Shown: one piece after another, positions 56,361-64,000 of the stretch | How the letters are laid out: every line of letters starts with the position of its first letter | Numbering within the stretch: the first letter of the stretch is position 1 | NCBI RefSeq assembly: GCF_000753865.1 | Contig: NZ_JQFW01000040.1 | Span: forward strand, 23,803 to 87,802 | Length of the DNA: 64,000 nt | Direction of reading: 5' to 3' | Origin: Alteromonas sp. LOR | GTDB lineage: Bacteria > Pseudomonadota > Gammaproteobacteria > Enterobacterales > Alteromonadaceae | Notes under the pieces: model-generated | Database searches by the model: none | The model's input: the letters and a program-made list of their open reading frames with translations, nothing else | What the model was told of the DNA's origin: nothing | Made by a program: the position numbers and the translations under genes

Positions 56361-56885
56361 TTACTCTCCCGCCTGTGATGCTGTTGTCATTGTTGTTGTT
56401 TTCCTTTGCCAGCAGCCAGCACCATCTGGTAATAACTGTTCTATAATAATTGATTCTGTGCCAATTTGCGTAATGCTACCGTAAAATAGCCCAATTCGGC
56501 TTTTGGCTTTTGCTTTGTGCAGCACGCCGTCGTTACTTTTTATGAGCGCCCATTTTTCGCCCTGAACGGTAAAACTTCCAGTGAGTGCGAGAGCGTCTAA
56601 GCCATAACTTTCTAACGCCTGTTTGGGGCGTTGAAAATCAGGTTGTAAGCAATTTTCAACCCGAGTTTGGCTCACTACCGCAGGTATCCCTCTTGGCTGT
56701 TCAAAAGGGCTTCGTAACGAACTTGCGCTGTATGCAAAAGGCGGTTGAGTTTCAAATTTAGTGTATGGCTCTACGCTCGGCTGAGCTCGGCTTTTAACGC
56801 TTTCTGTGTAAGCCTGTAAATCGTTGATTTCAGGGGTGCATCCAGAAATCATAACAAAAATACACAAAGATAAAAGATATCGCAT
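56361..56885 (-). CDS. pilP: Type IV pilus lipoprotein PilP
   Basis: A 174-residue lipoprotein with a lipobox ending SGC near residue 16. The C-terminal beta domain contains LTGSFTVQGEKWALIKSNDGVLHKAKAKSRIG, typical of PilP. It links the PilNO inner-membrane complex to the PilQ secretin. It overlaps the pilO stop by one base. Confidence 0.93.
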   Translation of the reverse strand: MRYLLSLCIFVMISGCTPEINDLQAYTESVKSRAQPSVEPYTKFETQPPFAYSASSLRSPFEQPRGIPAVVSQTRVENCLQPDFQRPKQALESYGLDALALTGSFTVQGEKWALIKSNDGVLHKAKAKSRIGLFYGSITQIGTESIIIEQLLPDGAGCWQRKTTTMTTASQAGE

Positions 56886-57496
56886 TAGTCTTCTTCTCCC
56901 TCTAAGAGTGAGGGATTGTCAGAACGGTAGGTTCTTGCCTGTAATCTAAGGGTTAAGCCACCTTCATCGCGGGCAATATCAAAGTCGTGCAAAGTGACAA
57001 TACGAGGTAGATCTGCCACGTTAGAGACAAATTCGCCAAAGTTGTGATAACCGCCGCTTACTTCCATCTCTATTGGCAGTTCTGTGTAGAATTCTTTTGG
57101 CACTTCTTGCTGCCAGTTGAGCAGTTTAAAGGTTAATCCTGCCGAGGTGCCCACGTAGGTAATATCGTCAAGTAGTCCCGGTGTCTCATTACTGGTAGGT
57201 AAACTTTTCAGCATAGAAGAGAAGTCTTTTTTGATTTGCTCTAACTGGGCTTGGTAAGCATCGAGGTTTGCAGCAATTCTATATTTAGCTTCAAATTGAA
57301 GCTTTAATTCGTCTTCTTTTAGTTTCGCTGTATCTAATATAGGAAGCTTTGGACTTATCAGCAGGTAGTAACTTAATGCGCCGATGGCAATAGCCACAAA
57401 GGCAGCAACAACAATGCGTACTTCATTGGGCCAAATGGCAATTTGTTCGAAATCGAGTTCGTTGAGTTCTTTTAGTTTTGAGACATCAAATTTCAT
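56885..57496 (-). CDS. pilO: Type IV pilus inner-membrane protein PilO
   Basis: A 203-residue protein with one membrane helix (about 28-47), a coiled-coil stretch (about 60-100) and a ferredoxin-like periplasmic domain. The LLDDITYVGTSAGLTF and GGYHNFGEFVSNVADLPRIVTL motifs are typical of PilO, which pairs with PilN. It starts immediately after the pilN stop. Confidence 0.95.
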   Translation of the reverse strand: MKFDVSKLKELNELDFEQIAIWPNEVRIVVAAFVAIAIGALSYYLLISPKLPILDTAKLKEDELKLQFEAKYRIAANLDAYQAQLEQIKKDFSSMLKSLPTSNETPGLLDDITYVGTSAGLTFKLLNWQQEVPKEFYTELPIEMEVSGGYHNFGEFVSNVADLPRIVTLHDFDIARDEGGLTLRLQARTYRSDNPSLLEGEED

Positions 57497-58075
57497 CTAC
57501 TGAACCTCACTTTCTGCATCTGTCACTGGCGCTAGATTGGGGGCGATAGAGAATGTAAGAGTAAAGTCACTCACTGCACGCGCGGCGCTGCTATCCGATT
57601 TAATGGTAGATAGCTCAGCAGACACAAAGGTGTCAGAGCTGTCTAATGCGCGCATGAAATCCGATAGTCTGTTGTTTGAATCACTCGTACCCTCAATTTT
57701 TATGCTGTTTCCAGTGCGAGCCATAGTGTTAAACGCTACGCCTGAGGGTACAAGCTTGGCTAGCTCATCAAACACAATAGGCGAGATATTGCGACTTGCC
57801 TGAAGTTGTTCAATCAGGGTCATCCGTTGTTCAATGGCGCTTTTATTTTCTTTTACTTTCTTTATATCGCCAATTTGATTGTCTAAGGCGGCAATTTCAC
57901 GTTCTAGAAATTGGTTTCGCGAGTTTTGATGGCTAATTTGCTGATCAATTGCTTGTCCAACAAACCAAAATATTAGCCCAACAATCGCCGCTACGGCCAC
58001 GAGTGCTGCGAGATACTGTTGCTTTTGATGCTGGCGCTGTTTTTCGCGCCAGGGGAGCAGGTTTACATGTGCCAC
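57497..58075 (-). CDS. pilN: Type IV pilus inner-membrane protein PilN
   Basis: A 192-residue protein whose short cytoplasmic start contains NLLPWRE, the PilM-binding motif. One membrane helix (about 21-43), a coiled coil (about 45-90) and a ferredoxin-like domain follow. It begins at a GTG at 58075 with TAGGAG nine bases upstream, and overlaps the end of pilM by 13 bp. Confidence 0.95.
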   Translation of the reverse strand: MAHVNLLPWREKQRQHQKQQYLAALVAVAAIVGLIFWFVGQAIDQQISHQNSRNQFLEREIAALDNQIGDIKKVKENKSAIEQRMTLIEQLQASRNISPIVFDELAKLVPSGVAFNTMARTGNSIKIEGTSDSNNRLSDFMRALDSSDTFVSAELSTIKSDSSAARAVSDFTLTFSIAPNLAPVTDAESEVQ

Positions 58076-59130
58076 GGGGTAAAACTCCTACTCGCTAGGC
58101 CTGCTGCTATGACAAGTTGAGGCGCTAATTTTTGTAGTTTTGCCGCATCCAATTTTGGATTTATTGTCATGCCAGCAAAAGGGTTAAAGCGAGCGACATC
58201 AAGACCTAAGTCTTGGTTTAAAATATCAACCAAAGGCTCAATGGTTGCTGCGCCTCCGGTAAGTAAAATTTTCTGAGGACGTTCGGCGTGGGTGGTACTC
58301 ATGTACATTTGCAATGCGCGATTGATGCTTTGTTGAAGGTTAGCGGCAAAAATGGGTAGGGTGTCTTCAACCCAATTTCCCGATAACGTGCCGTCTAGCA
58401 ACTGGCGTTCTGCGGTTTCTCGCTCAATCATATGAATGGCGCTAATATCGCTAATGAGGTTATTCAGTCCAAAGGCGTGCTCTTTGGTATAGACAACGTT
58501 ACCGTTTTTTACCACACAGACCTGGAGCAGTGAGGCACCCACATTCACACAACACAAGGACTCGTCGGTTACCGGATTGGCGTGAAAAAAGTCGATGGCA
58601 TTGCCAATAGCATAGCTTTCCATATCGACAATTTTAGGCTCGAAATTGGCTTCTCTTGCTAGCAGCAGTCTGCTATCAACCAAATCTTTATGTGCAGCCG
58701 TTAGCAGAACATTTACTTTGCCTGTATGCGTAGTGCTTGGGCCGATTTCTTCAAAGTCTAAGTAGACTTCTTCTAACGGGTAAGGAATGAGACTGTCAGC
58801 TTCTATTTCAATTTGGTTTTCTAAATCGAAATCGCTTTGCTCTGGGTCCATATAAACGACTTTACTGATAACAGACGTGCCCGCAACAGCCACGTTGGCT
58901 AACTTAATTTTGGTCTTAAGTGCTTTTCTGATTTTTTTTAGTGCAATACTGACCGATTCATAGTCTTTTATGTCGCGCTCTGAAAAAGCAATTTTACTGA
59001 TGGGTTCGCAGGCATACCCTTGAAGTACAAACCCGTCTTTTGTCTGCTCTATCCATACCGCTTTTATTTGACGCGTACCTATGTCTAAGCCCACAATGGG
59101 CGGCAGCTTTTTTTTCAGTAGCGATTTCAT
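58063..59130 (-). CDS. pilM: Type IV pilus ATPase-fold protein PilM
   Basis: A 355-residue cytoplasmic, actin/FtsA-like protein. The nucleotide-binding start GLDIGTRQIKAVWIEQ and the later LTGGAATIEPLVDIL loop are evident. It binds the N-terminus of PilN. First gene of the pilMNOPQ operon, divergent from ponA, as in Pseudomonas. Confidence 0.96.
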   Translation of the reverse strand: MKSLLKKKLPPIVGLDIGTRQIKAVWIEQTKDGFVLQGYACEPISKIAFSERDIKDYESVSIALKKIRKALKTKIKLANVAVAGTSVISKVVYMDPEQSDFDLENQIEIEADSLIPYPLEEVYLDFEEIGPSTTHTGKVNVLLTAAHKDLVDSRLLLAREANFEPKIVDMESYAIGNAIDFFHANPVTDESLCCVNVGASLLQVCVVKNGNVVYTKEHAFGLNNLISDISAIHMIERETAERQLLDGTLSGNWVEDTLPIFAANLQQSINRALQMYMSTTHAERPQKILLTGGAATIEPLVDILNQDLGLDVARFNPFAGMTINPKLDAAKLQKLAPQLVIAAGLASRSFTPWHM

Positions 59131-59217
59131 TTATTCGTGCCTAGTTCCAAAGGTAGTTGCTCTAAAGTACAATATTACTCTAAATAATTCATATGTATGG
59201 TTCTATTGATAACACAT

Positions 59218-59234
59218 ACGTATAGAATATACGT
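59218..59234. promoter_or_regulatory. Inverted repeat in the pilM-ponA gap
   Basis: ACGTATA-GAA-TATACGT is a perfect 7+3+7 palindrome in the 138-bp divergent gap, 34 bp before the ponA start. It might be an operator; the protein is unknown. Confidence 0.4.
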
Positions 59235-59268
59235 CATTTCATCATAAATTTCCTTGGTACCCGTTACA

Positions 59269-61929
59269 GTGAAGTACATTAAACCGCTAATCCTTTTCAG
59301 TTTCTTATCCGGTCTTCTTGGCTTTGCTGCGCTGGTTGGTATTTACTTTTATATCAAACCTGACCTGCCTAGTGTCACTGTCCTTAAGGATGTTCGCCTG
59401 CAAACCCCAATGCAGATATATACCAAAGATGGAAAACTTATTTCCCAGTATGGAGTTAAACGGCGGATACCGGTAAAACTTGAGGAAGTTCCTAAGCAAT
59501 TAGTCGATGCGATAATTGCCACTGAGGATAGCCGCTTCTACGAGCATCACGGTATAGATCCCATTGGTATAGTTCGAGCAGCAGTAAGCTTAGTACTGAC
59601 GGGTGAAAAGCGACAGGGGGCCAGTACACTTACCATGCAGTTGGCAAGAGGTTTCTTTCTATCTCGGGAGAAGACGTACATACGTAAGGTGAAGGAAATA
59701 TTTATTGCCCTTCATATGGAGCAAGAGCTCTCGAAGCAGGAAATTTTGGAATTGTATTTAAACAAAATCGAATTGGGACACCGTTCTTTTGGTTTTGGCG
59801 CTGCTTCACAGGTGTACTACGGAAAGCCACTTACCGAGCTGTCTTTAGCACAAATTGCCACTATTGCGGGTCTTCCCAAAGCGCCCTCAGTGCTTAACCC
59901 CATTAGCGGGCCAGAGCGCTCTGTTGAAAGGCGACGAGTGGTTCTTCTAAGAATGCTCGATGAAAACTACATTACCAGAGCGCAGTTTGATGAAGCCGCT
60001 AGCGCTCCTGTTACTGCACGTAAACACGGCGCTGAAATTGAAGTTGATGCGCCATACCTAGCAGACGTTATTTATTCCGAAATGGTAGAAACCTACGGGA
60101 AAGAAGAAGCAGAAACTGGTGGGTATCAAGTGTATGCAACGGCCACATCTGAGCTACAGCTTGCGGCCCAAAGGGCAGTGGTAAGAAATCTACATGATTA
60201 TGACGAGCGCCATGGCTATAAAGGGGCATTAGGCTATCTGTGGGACATTCCAAAGGCAGAGTCAAAGGATGAGAAAATCCCGCTTCTGTCATTGAGTTTC
60301 GACGTGAGCAATCGCACAGAGCGAGCGATGTGGGATGACCCATCGTTAATAACTGTATTAGAAGAAGTTCCCTATATTAAACCGCTAGTGCCATCAGTGG
60401 TGAAAGTGGTAAACGAAAAGTCTATAGAGGTACTTACTGTTAATGGCGAAACTCGCACCATAGAGTGGGACGGCCTAGATTGGGCTCGTCAATACATTAC
60501 TGACTTCAGGCAAGGAAACGACCCTGATACAGCTGCCGATGTGACGCGCGAAGGTGCGGTAATTTATATCCGTGAGCAAGACAGTGAGTGGCGAATTGCG
60601 CAGATTCCTGAGGTAAGCGGTGCGTTTATCGCACTTAACCCTAAAAACGGTGCCGTGGAAGCGGTCGTGGGCGGCTACAGCTTCTACCAAAGTCAGTTTA
60701 ACCGCGCCACGCAAGCTAAGCGTCAAGTTGGCTCTAACATAAAGCCTTTTGTTTATTCAGCCGCAATCAACAGCGGTTACACATTAGCGTCTATTATCAA
60801 CGATGCGCCAATAAACCAATGGAACGCTGCAACGGGTGTGGCATGGCGGCCACAAAATTCACCTGCTGAATACGATGGTCCTATTCGCATGCGAAAAGCA
60901 TTGGGTAAATCGAAAAACGTGGTGTCAGTTCGACTGCTTCGCGGCGTAGGTTTGCGCGAAACAGCGAATTACCTTACTCGTTTTGGTTTTAACAAAGAGG
61001 ATATTCCTCTCGATGAAACCGTATCGTTAGGTTCAAGCTCTCATACTCCTCTTGAAGTGGTACGGGGCATGTCGGTCATTGCCAACGGCGGTTATTTGGT
61101 TAACCCTCACTTTATTAGTGAAGTGCTCGATGAGAATGGTGAACAGCTATGGCAGGCAAACCCAGTATGGGCATGTCACCGCTGTGAAGAGGAAGATGAG
61201 ACCTCAACGTCACAGCCCTTAGATGAAGATGATATTGAAGCATTACTTGCGGCTCAGTTTAATGAAGACGCTGGCACGGTAGATTTGACCAATGACGTTG
61301 AAGAAAAGACTATTGCGCCTCAAGTTATTAGTGCACAAAACGCGTTTCTCGTCGCTGAGATGATGCGAACGGGCGTGAGAGCCAACGGTGACTGGAATAA
61401 GAAAACCTATTGGCTTGGCACCGGCTGGCGCGCTAGAAATATATTACAGCGTACGGATATTGCGGGTAAAACCGGTACAACTAACGATTCGAGAGACACG
61501 TGGTTCAGCGGATTCCACAAGGACATCGTGGCGACTGCTTGGGTCGGTTTTGACAATATGAGCCGCCAGCTTGGCAGGGCTACTCGCAATCAAAACTTAA
61601 TTAATAAAAACCCTGAGAAGTTTAATTGGATTGGTAATGCGCTTATCGGAACAGAAGATGGAGCTAAAGCCGCAGGCCCTGCCTGGATCCGCTTTATGGA
61701 ATATGCACTGGCCGACAAACCTTATTCTCCGTTACCTGTGCCTGAAGATATCGTTCGCGTGCGCATTGATCGTACCAGTGGAAAGTTGACCAATCGCACA
61801 GACCATACGACACTATTCGAATACTTCCTTCAAGGTACAGAGCCTACCGTATACGTTCGTGACAACGATGTGGTAGACCCAGCCGAGCAGGATGAAATAA
61901 CAACGCCAGAGTCAGAAGAAATATTTTAA
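59269..61929 (+). CDS. ponA: Penicillin-binding protein 1A (bifunctional)
   Basis: A class A PBP of about 886 residues. One membrane anchor (about 5-28) precedes the transglycosylase domain (EDSRFYEHHG, GASTLTMQLARGFFLSREK) and the OB-like insert; the transpeptidase domain has the catalytic Ser489 in SNIK, SKN, and KTGTT. The long acidic stretch EEEDETSTSQPLDEDD (about 640-660) is a loop typical of this family. I prefer the GTG at 59269; a TTG at 59254 is also in frame. It may be called mrcA. It is divergent from pilM; a weak hairpin follows. Confidence 0.95.
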   Translation: MKYIKPLILFSFLSGLLGFAALVGIYFYIKPDLPSVTVLKDVRLQTPMQIYTKDGKLISQYGVKRRIPVKLEEVPKQLVDAIIATEDSRFYEHHGIDPIGIVRAAVSLVLTGEKRQGASTLTMQLARGFFLSREKTYIRKVKEIFIALHMEQELSKQEILELYLNKIELGHRSFGFGAASQVYYGKPLTELSLAQIATIAGLPKAPSVLNPISGPERSVERRRVVLLRMLDENYITRAQFDEAASAPVTARKHGAEIEVDAPYLADVIYSEMVETYGKEEAETGGYQVYATATSELQLAAQRAVVRNLHDYDERHGYKGALGYLWDIPKAESKDEKIPLLSLSFDVSNRTERAMWDDPSLITVLEEVPYIKPLVPSVVKVVNEKSIEVLTVNGETRTIEWDGLDWARQYITDFRQGNDPDTAADVTREGAVIYIREQDSEWRIAQIPEVSGAFIALNPKNGAVEAVVGGYSFYQSQFNRATQAKRQVGSNIKPFVYSAAINSGYTLASIINDAPINQWNAATGVAWRPQNSPAEYDGPIRMRKALGKSKNVVSVRLLRGVGLRETANYLTRFGFNKEDIPLDETVSLGSSSHTPLEVVRGMSVIANGGYLVNPHFISEVLDENGEQLWQANPVWACHRCEEEDETSTSQPLDEDDIEALLAAQFNEDAGTVDLTNDVEEKTIAPQVISAQNAFLVAEMMRTGVRANGDWNKKTYWLGTGWRARNILQRTDIAGKTGTTNDSRDTWFSGFHKDIVATAWVGFDNMSRQLGRATRNQNLINKNPEKFNWIGNALIGTEDGAKAAGPAWIRFMEYALADKPYSPLPVPEDIVRVRIDRTSGKLTNRTDHTTLFEYFLQGTEPTVYVRDNDVVDPAEQDEITTPESEEIF

Positions 61930-61936
61930 AAAAGGG

Positions 61937-61964
61937 AAGGGCGTGAAAAACCACGTCCTTTTAG
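61937..61964 (+). terminator. Hairpin after ponA
   Basis: AAGGGCGTG pairs with CACGTCCTT (one G-T pair) around a 6-base A-rich loop, followed by TT. It lies 8 bp after the ponA stop and 43 bp before maeA, so termination may be partial. Confidence 0.5.
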
Positions 61965-62006
61965 GCTTTGGCGCTCCATTTGCCTGAACCCATAACCGGA
62001 AAAAAC

Positions 62007-63698
62007 ATGTCAGAAGATTCACAGCGCTATCTCTATATCCCACATTCCGGCCCTTCATTGCTGGAAACTCCGCTACTTAACAAGGGCAGTGCTTTTACTG
62101 CCCGAGAAAGAGCTGCATTCAATCTAACGGGATTAGTGCCTCCGCGGTATGAAAGCATAGAAGAGCAGGTTGAACGCGCTTACATGCAGTACAGCAGCTT
62201 TGACGAAGCATTGAACAAGCACATTTACTTGCGTGCAATTCAAGATAATAACGAAACTTTATTCTATCGTCTCATTCAGAAATACATTGATGAAATGATG
62301 CCGCTCATCTACACCCCTACTGTTGGGGATGCCTGTGAGCAGTTTTCTGATATTTACCGCAGTTCTCGTGGTTTATTTGTGTCTTATGAAGAGCGTCATC
62401 AGATAGATGACATTGTTCGCAACGCCACAAAACGCAAAGTAAAGGTCATCGTTGTAACAGACGGCGAGCGTATCTTAGGTTTAGGTGACCAAGGTATTGG
62501 TGGCATGGGTATCCCTATTGGGAAACTGTCGCTGTATACCGCCTGTGGCGGTATTAGCCCAGCCTATACATTGCCGGTGATGCTCGATGTGGGCACCAAT
62601 AATGAAAAGCTGCTTAACGACCCTATGTACATGGGAGCTCGACACCCTCGTATTGAGCAAAAAGAGTATGACGAGTTTGTCGACTTGTTTGTACAAGCAG
62701 TCAAACGACGCTGGCCTGACGTACTTATTCAATTTGAAGACTTTGCTCAGCCAAACGCCATGCCGTTACTTAATCGCTATCGCAATGAGATCTGTTGTTT
62801 CAATGATGATATTCAGGGCACCGCGGCAGTTACTCTAGGCACAATATTAGCCGCCTGCAGAACAAAGCAACAAAAGCTTAGTGAGATGAAGGTTGTTTTT
62901 GTGGGCTCTGGTTCGGCCGGTTGCGGCATTGCTGAAATGCTAATTCAGCAAATGGTATTTGAAGGGTTAAGTGACGAGGAAGCGCGAAAGCAAGTATTCA
63001 TGATTGACCGCTTTGGCCTCTTAACAGAAGGTATGGAAGGGCTACGTGACTTCCAAGAAAAGCTTCAGCAAAAACAAGAAGACCTTGCCGACTGGACCTT
63101 CAGTGGTGACTATGCGTCGCTTCTTGATGTTATGCATTGTGCACAGCCAGATGTACTCATTGGGGTGTCTGGCCAGCCAGGTTTATTCACTGAACAAGTC
63201 ATTCGCGCCATGAAGCAAAACTGCGAATTGCCTATTATCTTTCCGCTGAGTAACCCTTCACGCCAAGTAGAAGCGCGGCCAGAGCAGGTGATTGAATGGA
63301 CGGATGGAGAGGTGATCATTGCCACCGGAAGCCCATTTAAGCCGGTTGAGTACAATGGCAAGGTGTTCCCTATCGCCCAGTGCAATAACTCTTATATCTT
63401 TCCCGGTATCGGTTTAGGTGTTGTTGCTGCAAAAGCGAAACTAATCAGCGATGAAATGTTAATGGCTGCCAGCAACGCTCTCGCTAAAGCGTCGCCATTA
63501 GTCAACACTGGTGAAGGCTCGCTGTTGCCATCCTTGGTACAAATTGCAGAGCTTAGTCGAGATATTGCCTTTGAAGTTGGCAAAGTAGCGATGCAGCAAG
63601 GCTTGGCCTTAGAAATGTCTGAGGAAGCACTTCGTGCAAGCATTGAAAGGAATTTCTGGAAAGCCGAATATCGACCCTACAAACGAGTGAGTATTTAA
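62007..63698 (+). CDS. maeA: NAD-dependent malic enzyme
   Basis: Decarboxylates malate to pyruvate with NAD reduction. From the ATG at 62007 (GGAA ribosome binding site) it is 563 residues, close to E. coli MaeA. Landmarks are [48 protein letters not shown] and the Rossmann [15 protein letters not shown]. An ORF start at 61968 would add 13 residues without support. A MITE-like element begins two bases after the stop codon. Confidence 0.95.
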   Translation: MSEDSQRYLYIPHSGPSLLETPLLNKGSAFTARERAAFNLTGLVPPRYESIEEQVERAYMQYSSFDEALNKHIYLRAIQDNNETLFYRLIQKYIDEMMPLIYTPTVGDACEQFSDIYRSSRGLFVSYEERHQIDDIVRNATKRKVKVIVVTDGERILGLGDQGIGGMGIPIGKLSLYTACGGISPAYTLPVMLDVGTNNEKLLNDPMYMGARHPRIEQKEYDEFVDLFVQAVKRRWPDVLIQFEDFAQPNAMPLLNRYRNEICCFNDDIQGTAAVTLGTILAACRTKQQKLSEMKVVFVGSGSAGCGIAEMLIQQMVFEGLSDEEARKQVFMIDRFGLLTEGMEGLRDFQEKLQQKQEDLADWTFSGDYASLLDVMHCAQPDVLIGVSGQPGLFTEQVIRAMKQNCELPIIFPLSNPSRQVEARPEQVIEWTDGEVIIATGSPFKPVEYNGKVFPIAQCNNSYIFPGIGLGVVAAKAKLISDEMLMAASNALAKASPLVNTGEGSLLPSLVQIAELSRDIAFEVGKVAMQQGLALEMSEEALRASIERNFWKAEYRPYKRVSI

Positions 63699-63699
63699 C

Positions 63700-63899
63700 T
63701 AACCTGAATCCTGTTTAAGAAAAGGCGCTCAGCACCACTAGAAACGCGAATTACTGCGTTGCAAAAGTAAGTAATAGAACAACTATTACGTGACTTTTGC
63801 GCCTTGCACTTCGCATTTCTAGCAGTACTGAGTTTGAAATTTTAATTTATATCTTATAGAACAAATGCTTGCACCATTCTTTAAACAGGGTTCAGGTTA
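63700..63899. mobile_element. MITE-like palindromic element downstream of maeA
   Basis: A 200-bp non-coding palindromic element. Its ends (about 21 bases, TAACCTGAA... and the reverse) match with one base change and one extra base. Nested inner arms also pair: CTCAGNANNNCTAGAAA-type arms, CAAAAG with CTTTTG and GTAATAG with CTATTAC. The heptamer TTAACTA occurs at both edges (63695-63701 and 63897-63903) and could be a target duplication, though it partly overlaps the ends. No transposase. Confidence 0.6.
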
Positions 63900-63926
63900 A
63901 CTATTAAAAAAGCAGGCGCAACGCCT

Positions 63927-63960
63927 AATGCCAGTCAGTTAAGCTGACTGGCATTTTTCT
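63927..63960 (+). terminator. Terminator downstream of maeA
   Basis: A stem of about 12 bp (ATGCCAGTCAG with CTGACTGGCAT) with a 5-base loop is followed by a T-rich tract. It would end maeA transcription after reading through the palindromic element. Confidence 0.88.
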
Positions 63961-64000
63961 TTTTAGTAGGGTACTTGCTAGGTTTGGGTTTGACGCACCG

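Overview
The window reads as chromosomal DNA of a marine gammaproteobacterium of the order Alteromonadales, most likely Alteromonas or a close relative. This rests on the pilMNOPQ-aroK-aroB-damX-dam-rpe-trpS-pabA backbone, a TorF-type outer-membrane protein, DUF2970/DUF2982/DUF808/DUF1338 family proteins, an H-NOX/GGDEF-EAL pair, many c-di-GMP and HDOD signalling proteins, and moderate GC with uniform codon use. No database search was possible, so the genus is an inference. I see no rRNA, tRNA, CRISPR array, prophage or intact transposase gene.

Layout. 1-5 kb: the end of a YgjV-like membrane protein, then purU and thpR (minus strand) and the RNA helicase hrpB. 5.4-8 kb: two response regulators in tandem (REC-EAL, REC-HDOD). 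8-12 kb: a lytic transglycosylase and PBP1b, transcribed divergently. 12-15 kb: a minus-strand pair made of a 103-aa exported protein and a 36-aa membrane microprotein, then DUF808 and a TonB-like anchored protein. 15-17 kb: glnK-amtB behind a strong NtrC/sigma-54 promoter. 17-21 kb: gamma-glutamyltransferase, a Dyp-type peroxidase and a membrane class III cyclase. 21-24 kb: pyrB-hemL. 24-29 kb: a TetR regulator divergent from a two-gene RND efflux system. 29-30 kb: a 41-aa CxxC microprotein overlapping a DUF2982 gene. 30-39 kb: a BarA-like hybrid kinase, parC, then H-NOX and its GGDEF-EAL partner. 39-44 kb: an arginine catabolic operon (astC-astA-astD-DUF1338) without astB or astE. 44-59 kb (minus strand): an HDOD protein, pabA, trpS, rpe, [three plus-strand genes], dam, damX, aroB, aroK, pilQPONM. 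59-64 kb: ponA (PBP1a) divergent from pilM, then the malic enzyme gene maeA.

Signalling is a theme. Two EAL proteins, one of them also GGDEF, act on c-di-GMP. Two HDOD proteins, a cyclase and a hybrid kinase add further outputs. NO or redox input is implied by H-NOX, and nitrogen status by GlnK/NtrC. Cell-wall synthesis (PBP1a, PBP1b, lytic transglycosylase, DamX) and pilus assembly are also concentrated here.

The least explained items are two large palindromic, MITE-like non-coding elements (33408-33671 and 63700-63899), two microprotein genes with convincing context (12164-12274 and 29356-29481), several intergenic short tandem repeats (three with a 15-bp period), an orphan TonB-like protein, and an RND pump whose proton-relay residues depart from the AcrB pattern. 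I did not find a clearly new multi-gene defence or metabolic system; most of the window is well-known core genome.
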